Source: Meandrina meandrites (Eukaryota > Cnidaria > Anthozoa > Scleractinia > Meandrinidae). Taken from it: 64,000 nucleotides of DNA. The notes beneath the pieces are model-generated. The model did no database searches. It saw only the letters and a list, made by a program, of their open reading frames with translations, and had not been told where the DNA came from. The DNA is taken from assembly GCA_963693305.1 (NCBI GenBank), contig OY855913.1:9089201-9153200 (forward strand), written 5' to 3'. Below, in pieces: positions 44,408 through 56,156 of the stretch (positions within the stretch are counted from its first letter, which is position 1; every line of letters starts with the position of its first letter). The position numbers were made by a program, and so were the translations under genes.

Positions 44408-47400
44408 TTAGTAAATCTCTGGACATAAACTCCAGTCTTTCCTTTCCTTAGCTTCCCAGTAGCCACCCTTGTACACATGTAAAGAAGTATCCGTCACTTC
44501 ATCCACAACATTTTCAAACCAAGCAGGCTTGTATCCTTCATAAACTATGCCCTCTGTTTGTGCTTCCAAGGCTTCTGCCTCACGTTTGCGTCTCCTTGTT
44601 CTTTGCATTTCCTCCAGTTTCTGTTTTTCTTGATTAGCTTCATCCCATTTACAATTTTCCATGAGTTGCTGGTCTGGTCTTCTCCGTGAGTCAGTTGGGG
44701 CTACACTTTCATCAGACTGATTAAGGGCTAGGGCAAACTCTGTGAAGTAGTACATCTTCTCACAACCAGGCCTGAAAGCAAACGATGTTATTAGTACAGT
44801 GGATGCCAATAGCTCAAACCCTCAATAACTTAAACCTTTTTCGATTCCCCTGGCCTCCAGGTCATTTTCTTACCGATTCTACCCTTCAATTGACAACTCT
44901 AACCTTTTTTTAATTTCCCTCTAAGGTTCAAGTTATCAGGATTCAACTGTAAATGCATGAATTCACAAATTTTAACTTGTTTTGCATTTTAACCATTTTT
45001 ACAGTGAATTGTATCATTATCCAGCATATGACTCACGTGACCACTGGCTATATTGGTTTACCTAAACAAAAGATGATTTTTCATTAAAAATAGATATTAA
45101 TTCCTGGTGGGATGGCTTGGTGCACTAATATGGCCACCATTTCTTTGTCTTGGAACACCAATATGGCAGCCAGGACATCATGTGAATACGCTCTATTGTA
45201 CAACTCCTACTGTGGGATCCTTGGATGACTTCAATTCTTACCCACTTGAGAGATGTCAGAGAATCAATACAGATTGGCTGTTTCTTATGCAACAACCAAA
45301 CCAAAATTTTACATCTGTTGTAAGCTGATCTCTGTAGAGTTGCGTCATCAATTTTGAATTATTCAGGTCAGACCTCATTCAAGATACATCCTCCTCCCCC
45401 AAAGACTACCACCCCCCCTCCCCCTGAAGTTGGTCTTCCCCCTTAGCTCCTGACGATATATCCCTCGGTAAAGCAAACACAAAAGGGCACTATGTCTAGT
45501 TGTGTGCCTTAAACTCTCACCAAGCACTCCCTTTGTGAATTTTGAGAGAAAAACAGACTACAAGCAGACTACCCTGCCCTGTCAGAGCACTCATAACAGA
45601 TTATGAGTGACTTTCTCAGTGGCATTGAAGTATCCTGTCAGAAATAAAATGTCATTATCCACAGATTACAGTTATTAGGTTCCATTTCAGTATCACAAGT
45701 TTCCATATACTGTATTTATTTAGCTATAAGCCGAGACCCCAAACTTCCAATTTCATACAAAAATTTGTTCAAATTATATACCGAGCACATGGGCCTAACA
45801 ACTTTAGGAATGCAACCAAACTTACAGTGCTGGATTTTTCTTCCATAAGGTAACTGGGGGTAGAGTCTGTGCCTGGCTCTTGTGAGGGGTGGATGGGGGC
45901 TGCTTCACATGGGAAGGTGACCTAGTGTACACAACTTTAGCTCCATCCAGCTTGTTGTCCCAGGTTCCTGAGATCACATATCTAACAACCTTCGAAGAGT
46001 CGGTGACTACCCCTGTCACCTACAAGAAACACAGTCTTTATTAGCACAGATGTTCAGGTCAATTCAGATCAATCTAAATACATTACTATAAAATTCAGAA
46101 ATAACCTCCCCCCAATAAAATAAGCTACCAAAATTTCAGACACAAAATGCATTCCAAAAACAAGCCCTTTCAAATATAGCCCATGGTGCAGGTTGTTAGA
46201 CAGTCATGTATCTGGAAAGTTGATCAAGGTTTTCTCTTGTATAGAAGTGTTTTTGTTGCATATGCTTTGTGGAGTTTGAGATCAGTCAAAGACAAAATGG
46301 AAGTGCAAAAAATATAAAATATAACTACAAATAAAGATAATTATGCTCCCACTGAAACGTCAGAAAACAGAAATGAAAATTCACAGCCACATAGAGGGCT
46401 TCAAAGGGGCACTCATATTGGTACATACAAGATTATTCTACCTTTCTAGGTGTGTCTCTTCCAAAATAGTTGTAAGCATCATATTTCAAGTGGCATACAT
46501 CTTTTGTTGTGTGATTTTCAATGTCCATCTCACCGGACTGTCATAAATAAATAAATGAATTAATTAATTAATTAAAAAAACAAAACAAATATATTAGAAT
46601 TAATGCCTAATTTCCTACAGGGCAAATCACACAATGCAAGTGTCACAAAGTGGGTAAGTATTCATTTACACAGAAAAAACCCTCATTAATATTAATATAT
46701 ACAGTAGCAGAGCCTAATAAGCAGTTCTGGTTAGTCTTAACACCATGGTTTGCCTAATTAGCACCCCGGTTAGACTAATTAGTTCACTGGTTAGCCTAAT
46801 TAGCACCCCGGTTAGACTAATGAGCACATGGGTTAGTATGGTAAGCACTGTGTTCAGCCAGTTTAAAGTTAGTTTTTATTTCTAGGCAAGGCTAAGACTA
46901 TTTATAATACTAACTACACTATATACAGTTTAAAAATGACAATTTCTGGCAGTAGCCTGTGGTTGGTATAGAAGTAGTTAGGAAATATACTCGCATGTTG
47001 GCGGCCTGGGTTCCTGGGTTTCTATTTTCTTCATAATTACAATACCAAGTACAAGAGAGATAACCAAGAAAACTAAGCCTTGTGAGTGGTGTGAACAAGT
47101 GCTCACCCACAAAGTGTTAATCTGCCATTAGATGTTACTCTTATTATAAAGTCACCAAATCATGTTCCAAGCAGAGTTTTCTCTTTCTCTCCCATGCCGC
47201 AATACTCCAAACCCTTCAACTTATGATATCAGTGGTAGTTTGAAAGTGAAAGAACAGTTGTATTGGTAACTTGCAAGTAACTTGTAGAGGTACTACATAA
47301 TAACAAAGCTAATCTGACCTGATCAATCCAAAGCTTTCCAACAATGATATTATGGACTGTGGTGGTGACTTTCCTCCAGGTATAATGATTTCCAGACTTG

Positions 47401-50400
47401 TTAAACTTGAGATGAGCTACACCGTGTGGAATCACCTGGAGATACTTGCCACGAAATTTACTGGTACAGGTGAACTCCTGCCAGAAGATCCAGTCCTTAT
47501 GCTCAACATAAAGGGCTGATGCAGGGGGGTGGTGGCTCACCTGGAATTTATTGGACAGATACTGTCAACTTTTAGCCCTTTAATGTATGCCCCATGAAAT
47601 ATCCCACTGACAGACTTTTTAATTTTAGATAGTAATGTGCTCTGGTTGGATGACTATACATGGGGGGTCATGTATATAAGGTCTCACATGAGTGGCTGAG
47701 AGAACAATAGAACAAACAACAAGGACAATGCCCCTAGCCCCCAAAACAATAGCAGCTGCTACACTAGAGGACCAGTAGAATTACAAGCTTACGAGAGCTG
47801 CTACACAACTGTACATGGGGGTATCAATCTATTCCAGTTGAAATACTGTGGAATTAACCCTAAAAGTAACTCGCACCATTACCTTCCCTCAGTCCAATGT
47901 ACTGCAATTTTATTTTTACGATTCAATTTTATGATTTCTTAAACTTCCCATAGAAGTTTAAGAAATCAGGGCTTGAATTTAGTGCAATTTAAAACACAGT
48001 GTACATGTAGATTTTCCTAGTGTGCGACAAATGCAGACTGCAGACTGCAAGCTAATTGAAGAGACATTGACCATGTGAAAAGCATAAACCATGACAATAT
48101 AACCTAAAGGAGTTTTGGGTAGACAGCACTGGTAAACTTATAAATATTCCACTTAATGGTTAATCAAGATATTTTCTTCCTTTGAGAGCCTCAAGAGCCT
48201 AAAGTCAAAATGTCACATTTTTTTCTGTTTTCCCAGTACACATTTGGTTCGCAATGTTCATGATTCATGCTTTTCATGGATTAATGATTCTTCAATCAGG
48301 TGTATACTGTGTTTCCATTACTACTGTCAAGAGCTAACCATAAACAGGCTAACAAGATAGCTATTCACGTTAACCAGAGCACTTTTCATGCTAAGTAGAG
48401 TGCCAGTCTCCATTTGCTGCACACCAATCTTTCCCACCCTCTCCCTCCCATCAATCAATGTTGTTTGCACATGCAGGATTTCTTCAAACAGATATATTTT
48501 GAGTACACCAATGCAACATTGGAAGAGATCTGTTAATTTTTCTGTCAAAAAGTGAATTTCCATATTTCAGTTAAACCCTGTAAGTGGCCATCCATTAAAA
48601 GCACACCCCATATAAGCAGCCATTTATCAAAGTTCTGAAAGTATTGTTAGACGGTATAATACTGTAAATGAAACCCCTGGTAAGCAAGCATGGCCACCTT
48701 TTGGCTATCCCAATTAGTATTCATCTATTGTTACTACCTCTATTAAGCAGCCACCAAGAACTAAAGGAGCAATGTCACAATGTTTTAAAGTCATTTATCT
48801 GATTACATTGAAATTGAAGGAAACCACAAAATAATAGTTTTCTAACATAGGAAAACATCACGGAATAATGAAAACGCAAAAATAATCAAGGACGGTTTTG
48901 AATGACAAAGATCTAGACTGCAAGATGCGTTGTCCATGGCGTAGCTCCTTTAATACAAAAACCAAATTACCTGCTCAGCAAGTGACCTCCATCCTAAATC
49001 TTCTGTTCGGTCAAATTCAAATGTTTCGCCAAGTAACGGGTTAAATGGCTTTCCAGTTCTTGTGGCAGTTGTGGAGTAGGAGGAAGTAGTAAAAGCTGTA
49101 ACATAGCACATTTGCTCTGTGGATGTTTCACAAGCTGCTGCTTTGTCTAAAAGTTCTGTGTACTCCAACTCTTCTGTAAGTCTTTGAAGCATAGAGATTG
49201 GCTCATTAAGATTAACCTGTGAAGAAAACATACCCAGCAGTAGTAAATCACATAAAAGTGTCACTGAGTTCAATAGGTATCTCCCAAACTGCAGATAACT
49301 GCACATTCAGAATAACAGTTAACAGGAGGCAGCCAGTTTTTTTTATTTTCATTTTACGATTGGCACTAATCATATGGCCCAAAAATACAAATGCAATTAC
49401 AGTAATACTCACAATGTTAAGATGTTTTGGTGTTTTTTTGTAATGTCACAAATAAAAGGTCTATTTGATACTATGACTATTTTGCTGTGTATGAGCAGCA
49501 GTATAAGCAGCAACAATGAAAAATTTGGATAAGAATGCGTGACAATTGAAACGAACCTGAAATTGTTCATCAAACTTTCAACATTGATATGCACTTTGTT
49601 TACATTTGCTTGAAGTTCTTTATTTCTTTGCTTTTGGTGAGACATCCACTTTTTGCCTTAAAGGCACGGCGCTAGATAACAGTTCGAAAAGTGCATAAGT
49701 CAACACATTACGTGAATGACGTAATGGTCTTCATTTAACAATAGCTTGCATGCCAAAACAAGTCCCTGTTTTGCAATAGAGAATTAGGTCTCAAAATAGA
49801 TGTGCATTACACATGTATTGAGTAGAAGTATTGCTCAATAGCTTGTACAACATTACCTTGTACAACATATAACGTCCGCTTTGTTACTGTTGTTAGTTTA
49901 CTGTAAGTTTGTTTTTTCTTGCATCATCAGGGTTTTCAATAAGGGCCGGCAGCCGGCGAAACTCGCCGGCTACTCCACACATTTTCGCCGCCTACTTTGA
50001 TTAACAAGTTACTCGAATTTTACGAATTAGCATGATAAATAATTTCCCACAACATGAACCGTGGATCAGCCAACATTTAATTCATTTAACACAAAAGAAA
50101 CTTGCCATAATTCTTGGTTAAAATATGTCGACTCAGGGCTCGAAATTGCGACTAACATTTCATAAAAATTCTGCTTTAGTCGCCAAAATGGCGATTACAT
50201 TTCTGTGTGTTGACGCAGGTTGACGATGAATAACGGACATTTCCTCCAGGGCTCGACACTAACTTTTTGAACCACTTTCCACTTTGGAAAGTAGACCTCA
50301 AATTTTACTTTCCATCTCAAAATTTTGCTATCCAAAATGGATTACAGTTTCATAGTTGCTAACCATGTTTAATTAATAATAAAAATCTTACTGTGTGTCT

Positions 50401-53400
50401 CAGCATTGTTTTACTTAAGTCGTTAAAAAGGGGACGCCTCATCCTAGATCCACTTGACCACCAAAAATTCAGTCCAGGTTGAGGATCAAACTCCGCAATG
50501 GTAGGCCCTTCAATACGAATCCTCATGAGGCAGTCTAATACTTGTCAACTTCTTTTCAACCTCTTTTTCTCCAACATCACCACTACGACGAGAAAAACTG
50601 AACTGAAATAGACTCATTTCCGGTACACTTGTTTGTATCGATATCACATATGTGTCCGAAGAGGAATCCAAAATGGCGTTATACGTATTCAATATTGCAC
50701 CATACCACGTGTGTTTATAGTACCCAGACCTCCTCAGGAGTTCTCTTGATCCAATATGGCGGAGAATGCGAGAATGTTGTAAATTTGTCTTTTTAAGACG
50801 AGTAGCCATTGTCATATGGTGTTTTGTATCATTTTCTTAAATTTTTACGCACTTTTTTTTCACTTAAGCCTTTTAAGCATAAAATTTGCTTTCCATTGAA
50901 GCCAAAAATTTACTTTCCAGATCGGGTAAGTATTTTGGTTCATTTTCGTTTTTTTACTTTCCAAGTAATAAATTTACTTTCCAGTGGAAATCGGGAAAGT
51001 GTTAGTGTCGAGCCCTGTCCTCAGATATTATGCCCTTCCAGAAAGTTATATCGGAAGATCTTTGCTTCTAAAACATCCAAAATAGGAAAAGAAGTCAATC
51101 AATCCTCTTCCTTTGCTGTAAATGATTCTATCACATCGGAAAACTCGCACAAACATGACCGTATTGGAAATCGCCCTATAATGCTTTGCAAGCCCTTGAG
51201 CACGTCATGTATGCCTATGGATTGTGTCTCTTGTTGATTAATTGGAGAGTGGCCACAAAATCTTATATAATTGTGTTTGTTTTAAACCAAGTGATAAGAT
51301 TGTTTTGTTTTTCCTTTTAAATATTTATGTATTCAGTCCTTTTTGGGGTTAAATTCCTAGAAATGATTTTACATTGTAAACACTTTTGAACAAGGCCCTA
51401 TTTGATTTTGCAATCTGGCGACTAAAAATTTGCGTTTGGAAACTATTTTGTCTGCAAGATAATGAAAACCGTTGAATAAAAAGCTGGAAAATAGAGCATG
51501 TATGGTTCTGTCAAAAATGACCTAATTCTTGCCCCAGAATGCAGGAAATGTACTCTTAGAGTCTCAGATTTTAAAAGTTTCCAGGGGGAGCACACCCCCG
51601 GACCCCCCTAGAAGGTCGTGCCAGTAACCCCTTCACTGCCTACTTCTACATTTCTGCCGCCTACTTTGATTCTTATTGAAAACCCTGATCATAAGTTTTG
51701 TAAATGTAGTGCCATATAACTGTTTTGTGAGCAATTAAAGAAAAAAAAGTGAAAGAAACTCAACAATGCAAAACACTCACAGGCATAGGTATTTTAGATA
51801 ACTCTTTTCCTATACAGTTCTTCAGAATGCTCCAGAGGTTTATGCTAATGTCTGGTTTATCTGGTATCTTCTTTCTGAATTGCTTTGTCACAAGCTCGTC
51901 TGTAGATTGCTAAAGAAAACAAAAAAATAATAACTCTTTACTTTAGTAATAACAATAAAAATGTCATTAAGTACACGAAAAATAAACAACTTTTCTGTTT
52001 CAATAAAAGGTTTGAAATATTTAAAAAAGAATTGTCAAAACATGTCTTATAAAGATGATTTCTAGTGCATAGGGAGCAATCTCCACCTGCAATGTTTATC
52101 CAAGCCTCACATGAACAACTGTTTACTAGCCAAAATAAAATTTTTCTTGACAAACTCGCCATTTTCTTTAGTATCAATGCCAGATATCCTTGCAAAACAA
52201 TAATAACGAGAGGAATCTTGAAGTTATTCCAAACTAACGGTTTGGCTTATCAGGCATTCCTGAATGGAACAACCCATAATGGCAGACTCGAAAAACTGCA
52301 TGTACACTATTACCAAATGTAAAATATCAATAAATTGAACACAAAATGAAAACAAATGCCAAGACTCTACAGTATGGACTAGAAATCACCTTCAGTGCCG
52401 CAAAGATGAGAGACTTGGGTAATGTGACGTAAAAAAATATGAAAGTTTGACTTAATACCGGGGTGACCCCTGTTGTTTTCTTCTTACCTTCATGTTGTAT
52501 GCACACGTTTACTTCACACTCGAAATTCCCATTAATTTTCTTACCTTAGCAATATAGAGCAACTACTACTGACCAAAATTCTGACTTTGCAACTCACAGG
52601 AGCATAGATGTGGGTGTTAGCAAATAAAACTATTCATTTTATATACATTTTTGAGAAACACAATGAAGAACTTAATACTAACAGTGACAGCAAAGGAACC
52701 TCCAACAGTAAAAGGCCTTGTGACTATCTTGCTGTTAGGACCATTTGTTCCATCATGACTGGAATGTTCTGATCCTTCTTTGTCTTGTACAGATGCTGTT
52801 GTCTCTTGCTTCTTTTCTGTAGAAGCAAGTCCAGTTGTATCTGATAATGTCCTTGACAACAAAGGTTTGGCACCCTCCGTATCCATACTGAAACTCTGCT
52901 CTGAACTGGAGCTTTGCAAACTCTCGTGGCTTTTGCTAACAGATAAAGTGAAGCCTTCAGGGTGCTCAGCTATTGCATCAAAAAATTCGGCATTTTCTTC
53001 ATCTTCATCTTCCAATTCTTCTTCTTCATCATCACTGTCGTGCCCAAGTTCAGCACCAGGAAGTTCAACTAGATTTGCAGCACCTGTATTTTTCCGGCAA
53101 GCTCTTTCAAGGGTATTGTGCTGCTTAGCTAAAGCCTCAACTGTCTCTTCAAGAGTCACTCTTCTTTGTCGCTCATATTGTAAAGATTTTTGCCATCTCT
53201 TTTCCTGTGTCTGAGCAAGTTCCAAGAATTCTGCACATGCCTGATGAATCAGACAAAGAACTGTTGTTACCATTTATATTTACTGGGTTTAAAGGCGGTC
53301 ACTGTGCTAATACATTTTACTCATCTTGAAGATGATTCCTGGTATACTCAGCTCTAATACTACCATGACGAATTGAAAATCTAACCAATGTTTCAACAAT

Positions 53401-53775
53401 ATCAATTACAAAATTGCAGCATAAATTAACTTTTAGCTGACCCCAAAATTGGCACAATAAAAATATTCTAATTGCCCTCTCTCCCCCTTCAAAAAATTAT
53501 TGAAGGAAAGTTTGTAGTTTACAAAAGCAACCCAGTCTCACTTACACTAATCATGGCATTTGCTGTTATCCGAAAAAGAGTGGCCTTCTCGTTTACAAAC
53601 TTGAGTTTTGCAAACAGTGTTGGATTATCTTCAACCTCCTGAAGCTCAACAATAGAACGCTGCAAGGCTGAGCCATGTTTGCCTACAAGATCATTGCAAG
53701 TCTGCAGATCATCGAGCTTTGCATTCAGTGGTTTGATGTTCTCTGCTGTGTCGTTATTAGAATCCTCTTCTTCAT
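44408..53775 (-). CDS. OSBP: Oxysterol-binding protein (OSBP), C-terminal 679 residues, 8 exons, 5' end incomplete
   Basis: Exons in transcript order: 53775-53546, 53240-52683, 51909-51781, 49216-48971, 47540-47319, 46537-46442, 46019-45826, 44771-44408 (TAA). All are GT-AG and in phase. Order of parts: an acidic start (DEEEDSN), a coiled coil (LDDLQTCNDLVGKHGSALQR, matching human OSBP), a long acidic/serine linker with an FFAT-like EFFDA, then the sterol-binding ORD. The ORD has KELSKIPMPVNLNEP, KPFNPLLGETFEFDR and the family signature EQVSHHPP, which is split across an intron after EQ. It closes with RPDQQLMENCKWDEAN and a GYWE...DW..CPEIY end. OSBP exchanges sterol and PI4P at ER-Golgi contacts, binding VAP proteins through FFAT. 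The first listed exon begins in phase 1, so at least one more 5' exon exists. The PH-domain exons were not found before 64000. Confidence 0.9.
44797..44949. mobile_element. 153-bp TA-flanked pogo/Tigger-like MITE
   Basis: CAGTGGATGCC and the inverted GGATTCAACTG are flanked by TA (44795-44796 and 44950-44951). AACTTAAACC/GGTTCAAGTTA subterminal words are shared. It sits only 25 bases from the acceptor of the last OSBP exon. Confidence 0.55.
45028..45195. repeat. Dispersed repeat with CCAATATGGC words (partner at 61975-62150)
   Basis: ACTCACGTGACCACTGGCTA, ATTGGTTTACC, GGAACACCAATATGGCAGCC and GTGAATACGCTCTA are matched in inverted order at 61975-62150. A short relative is at 7930-7985. It lies in the last OSBP intron. 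Confidence 0.55.
46729..46839. repeat. Minisatellite, 21-bp unit, about five copies
   Basis: The unit GGTTAGACTAATTAGCACCCC and variants recur at 21-base spacing in the OSBP intron. Similar GGCTAACC/GGTTAACC words fill 185-440 and 48330-48440. Confidence 0.75.
47685..47790. repeat. Uninterrupted partner of the 8570-9190 repeat
   Basis: Read on the minus strand it gives CTGGTCCTCTAGTGTAGCAG, GGGGGCTAGGGGCATTGTCC and TGTTTGTTCTATTGTTCTCT without interruption. It lies in an OSBP intron. Confidence 0.55.
48575..48770. repeat. Diverged copy of the AAGCGGCCA repeat
   Basis: AAGTGGCCATCC, ATAAGCAGCCA, the shared AAAGTTCTGAAAGTATTGTTAGA and TAATACTGTAAATGAA, and ATTAAGCAGCCACC match the internal order of the element at 21698-22147. 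It lies in an OSBP intron. Confidence 0.6.
49928..51687. mobile_element. 1.76-kb CAGGG...CCCTG element with 5-bp TSD
   Basis: CAGGGTTTTCAATAAG and the inverted CTTATTGAAAACCCTG match for 16 bases. ATCAT flanks both sides (49923-49927 and 51688-51692). The subterminal GCCGCCTACTTTGATT occurs near both ends. It lies in the OSBP intron between 49216 and 51781 and carries a second element (50247-51017). No transposase was recognised. Confidence 0.85.
50247..51017. mobile_element. 771-bp CAGGGCTCGACACTAAC-ended element nested in a larger one
   Basis: CAGGGCTCGACACTAAC and the inverted GTTAGTGTCGAGCCCTG match for 17 bases. TCCTC flanks both sides (50242-50246 and 51018-51022). Inside are many ACTTTCCA/TGGAAAGT repeats near both ends. 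The 101-codon and 142-codon frames it contains show no known domain. Confidence 0.85.
52974..52988 (-). other. FFAT-like VAP-binding motif (EFFDA) within OSBP
   Basis: The codons read EFFDAIAE just after a run of Asp/Glu residues. FFAT motifs follow E-F-F-D-A-x-E with an acidic lead-in. Here position 7 is Ala and Glu follows at position 8, so the motif is near-canonical. It is expected to bind ER-resident VAP. Confidence 0.7.
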
Positions 53776-55411
53776 CTAAAAGAAACGATATAAGAATGTT
53801 TTCCATGAGACAAAGAGATCAACTATGACACAAAAAGAACAAAATTTAACTGGATGAATTTCATGTCTGCTCACATTAGGGGAAAAAGGAAAATAGTAGA
53901 AAAAGGTTTTGCTGAATCTGCCAATAGTTCTGTTGCATCAAAATTGGTTAAGTGGTACATTTAGACCATACCTAAAAAAAATTCTATTTAGCAAAATTAG
54001 CCACTGCCAAAACATTTTAAATTCTCCAGCCAATTGCAAATAAGTCATTCTTTTTATGGTAATGATCAATTGTGTTTATTTAACCTTGTAATGAAATAAG
54101 ACATACAAAAAAATTGTATTGGTCCTGAGCATGTGAACAATAAATGTCGCACGTTTTGCACCCTGAAATGGGGATTACCAAAACATCAATGAATGTCCGG
54201 CAAAGGAGTCTTTAACAAATGAACAACACTACTCACTGATAAAACAGAAAAAAATATAAGGTAGATTCTAACATGTGATAACCCAGATGAAGAGGAAAAA
54301 AGTGCATAATAGTATTTACTGTTCATGTATGCTAGACTAATAACAAAATGTCACAGAGTATTTTAATATGTCTAATTTGGCCAATCTAAGAGTGGAATAA
54401 TTATTTGCAAGATTAATTTTTTAAAAAGTGTCACATTATTCATGTGCAGCTGCCCTTGGTAACAGAACAATAATTCTGAACAGAGTTCAAAGAATAAAAA
54501 TGTTGAATATTCTACAAGTATCCACACAGTACACATTATTGCTCTACTACTGTAAGCAACAAAAATATTTCATTATTGAATAGTTGGTGTAGGAGAATTG
54601 GGGAAATTAGCAAAACATTCTTGACCAATGTGTGTTTGGAAGTACAGTATAAGTCAGGGGTGCTACGTAATGTAAGAGTTTACAGTAGGGTAAAAAATTA
54701 CCTGGGTTGAGTAGAAACGGAAAAGCAATAATAACAATTATTACAAGCTACTGTAAATAAATCCTTCTCAAAAATTCATTTTTTTGGCCACTTTCATTTT
54801 TTAAACAATTTTTCTTTCTTAGGTTCAACCATCAGTATTATGTTATTGAATATTACAGTACTAAAACAGTAGGGTTAATAATATTATATGCAACAATATC
54901 TATCTTATAACGGTTTACCTTATTCTATTGTATATGGTTAAAGAAATTGAAAACAACTAATAGTAGTTATGGAAGCCAAAAGATGGTTAATTTTTTCAAG
55001 TAAATAAATTCTAAGCAGAAAATTCTAATAAATGAAGTAGGAAAGCACGATTAAATTGATATAATGAACAAATAGGGAAATCTAAATCATAATGGTCCAA
55101 ATGTCAGTGCTTTAAAACAAACTGATAAGATATGCTTGGAAATAAATCAACAATGCAGGCTGCATAGACGGTTGATGGAAATACATGATTTGTAGGATGC
55201 AAAACAGAGATCCAATCAATTGACACTTACACTTTAAAGGCAACAGTGTATCTCGCTAATCTATGTGAATATTAAGAATGTCCAGAAACTAAATTTTCCT
55301 GTTGCAAATCTAAACTTGGTGCAAAAAATAACTGTGTGAAGGCCAAACATAATTCCCACAACACTTCACAAGAACATTATGTTCAGTACAGGAGCAATAA
55401 TATTATTTTAC

Positions 55412-55559
55412 CTAGTATGCTGTCTTTACATGACCAAGGGCAAGCTGCAAAAAGTGTTTGCCTTGATTTGATTTGTTCCGATGCGACTGATTCTCCATCA
55501 CTGTTAACCAAATAGTTATTCTTACGTGACTTTTGCCTCGAAAATCTCCACAAAAACAT
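55412..55559 (-). CDS. Candidate alternative first exon of OSBP (49 codons + 1 nt)
   Basis: On the minus strand an ATG at 55559 opens a frame beginning MFLWRFSRQKSRKNN. It runs to CTA-G followed by GTAAAA at 55411. The single leftover G is the phase needed by the OSBP exon at 53775 (G|AT, Asp). The frame is preceded by an in-frame stop about 20 codons upstream. No PH-domain residues are present. A splice-in from further upstream is also possible. The call is inferred from phase and position only. Confidence 0.35.
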
Positions 55560-56137
55560 CACAAGTAACGAAGATACTCTAAAAATGCCATCCTTTTCTG
55601 TATTCAGAACAATCTTTTGTTACAAATTACGTTTTTTCCACTTCAGAAACATTTCTAAAAGCATCCAGTTTTCCATGTATCAAAATGCAATGTAACTGAG
55701 CAATAAAATGCTGTATTTTGATAAAAAAAAATCTGCAAATACCCATTGAAAGTGGCCGTGTTTTTGTTAAATAAACAAGAGGCAAATTTGCATAAATTTA
55801 CATGTCTAGCAAAATAATCAAGATATCCTGCATACGCAGAAAAAAAACAGTACTCAAAGTTGGCAAAATAAAGAGATCCCTTGATTCTATTAAGCTTCGC
55901 TTAACAAGCCAAAGACTTTAAGCCTTTAGTTAAAAACAAAGAAACACTGTGTTGGTAGAAATCCAGTTTTTTTTTTTGCAGGTACCTGTAGACCTGAAAC
56001 CCAACATCACTACAATAAATAGAGATGAACCACTACAAAATGGCTACCACACAAAATAGACTACCATAACAATCAGTTTAGGAACTACTCATTCATAATT
56101 TATCCAACCAAAATGAAAAACAACAAGAAAAACACAC

Positions 56138-56156
56138 CTAGTGTAGACAAATCCAT
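56138..56156 (-). CDS. Candidate alternative first coding exon of OSBP (6 codons + 1 nt)
   Basis: On the minus strand GAAGATGG gives an ATG at 56156 in good initiation context. It encodes MDLSTL and is followed by G|GTGTGT. The leftover G again matches the phase of the 53775 exon, giving MDLSTL-DEEEDSN. This would make an OSBP without a PH domain, like the short ORP4 form of vertebrates. Such short matches can occur by chance, so this is a hypothesis. Confidence 0.3.

Noticed and set aside
52780..53214. A 144-codon plus-strand protein rich in serine
   Set aside because: It is antisense to the OSBP exon at 52683-53240; the serine run mirrors the acidic codons of OSBP.
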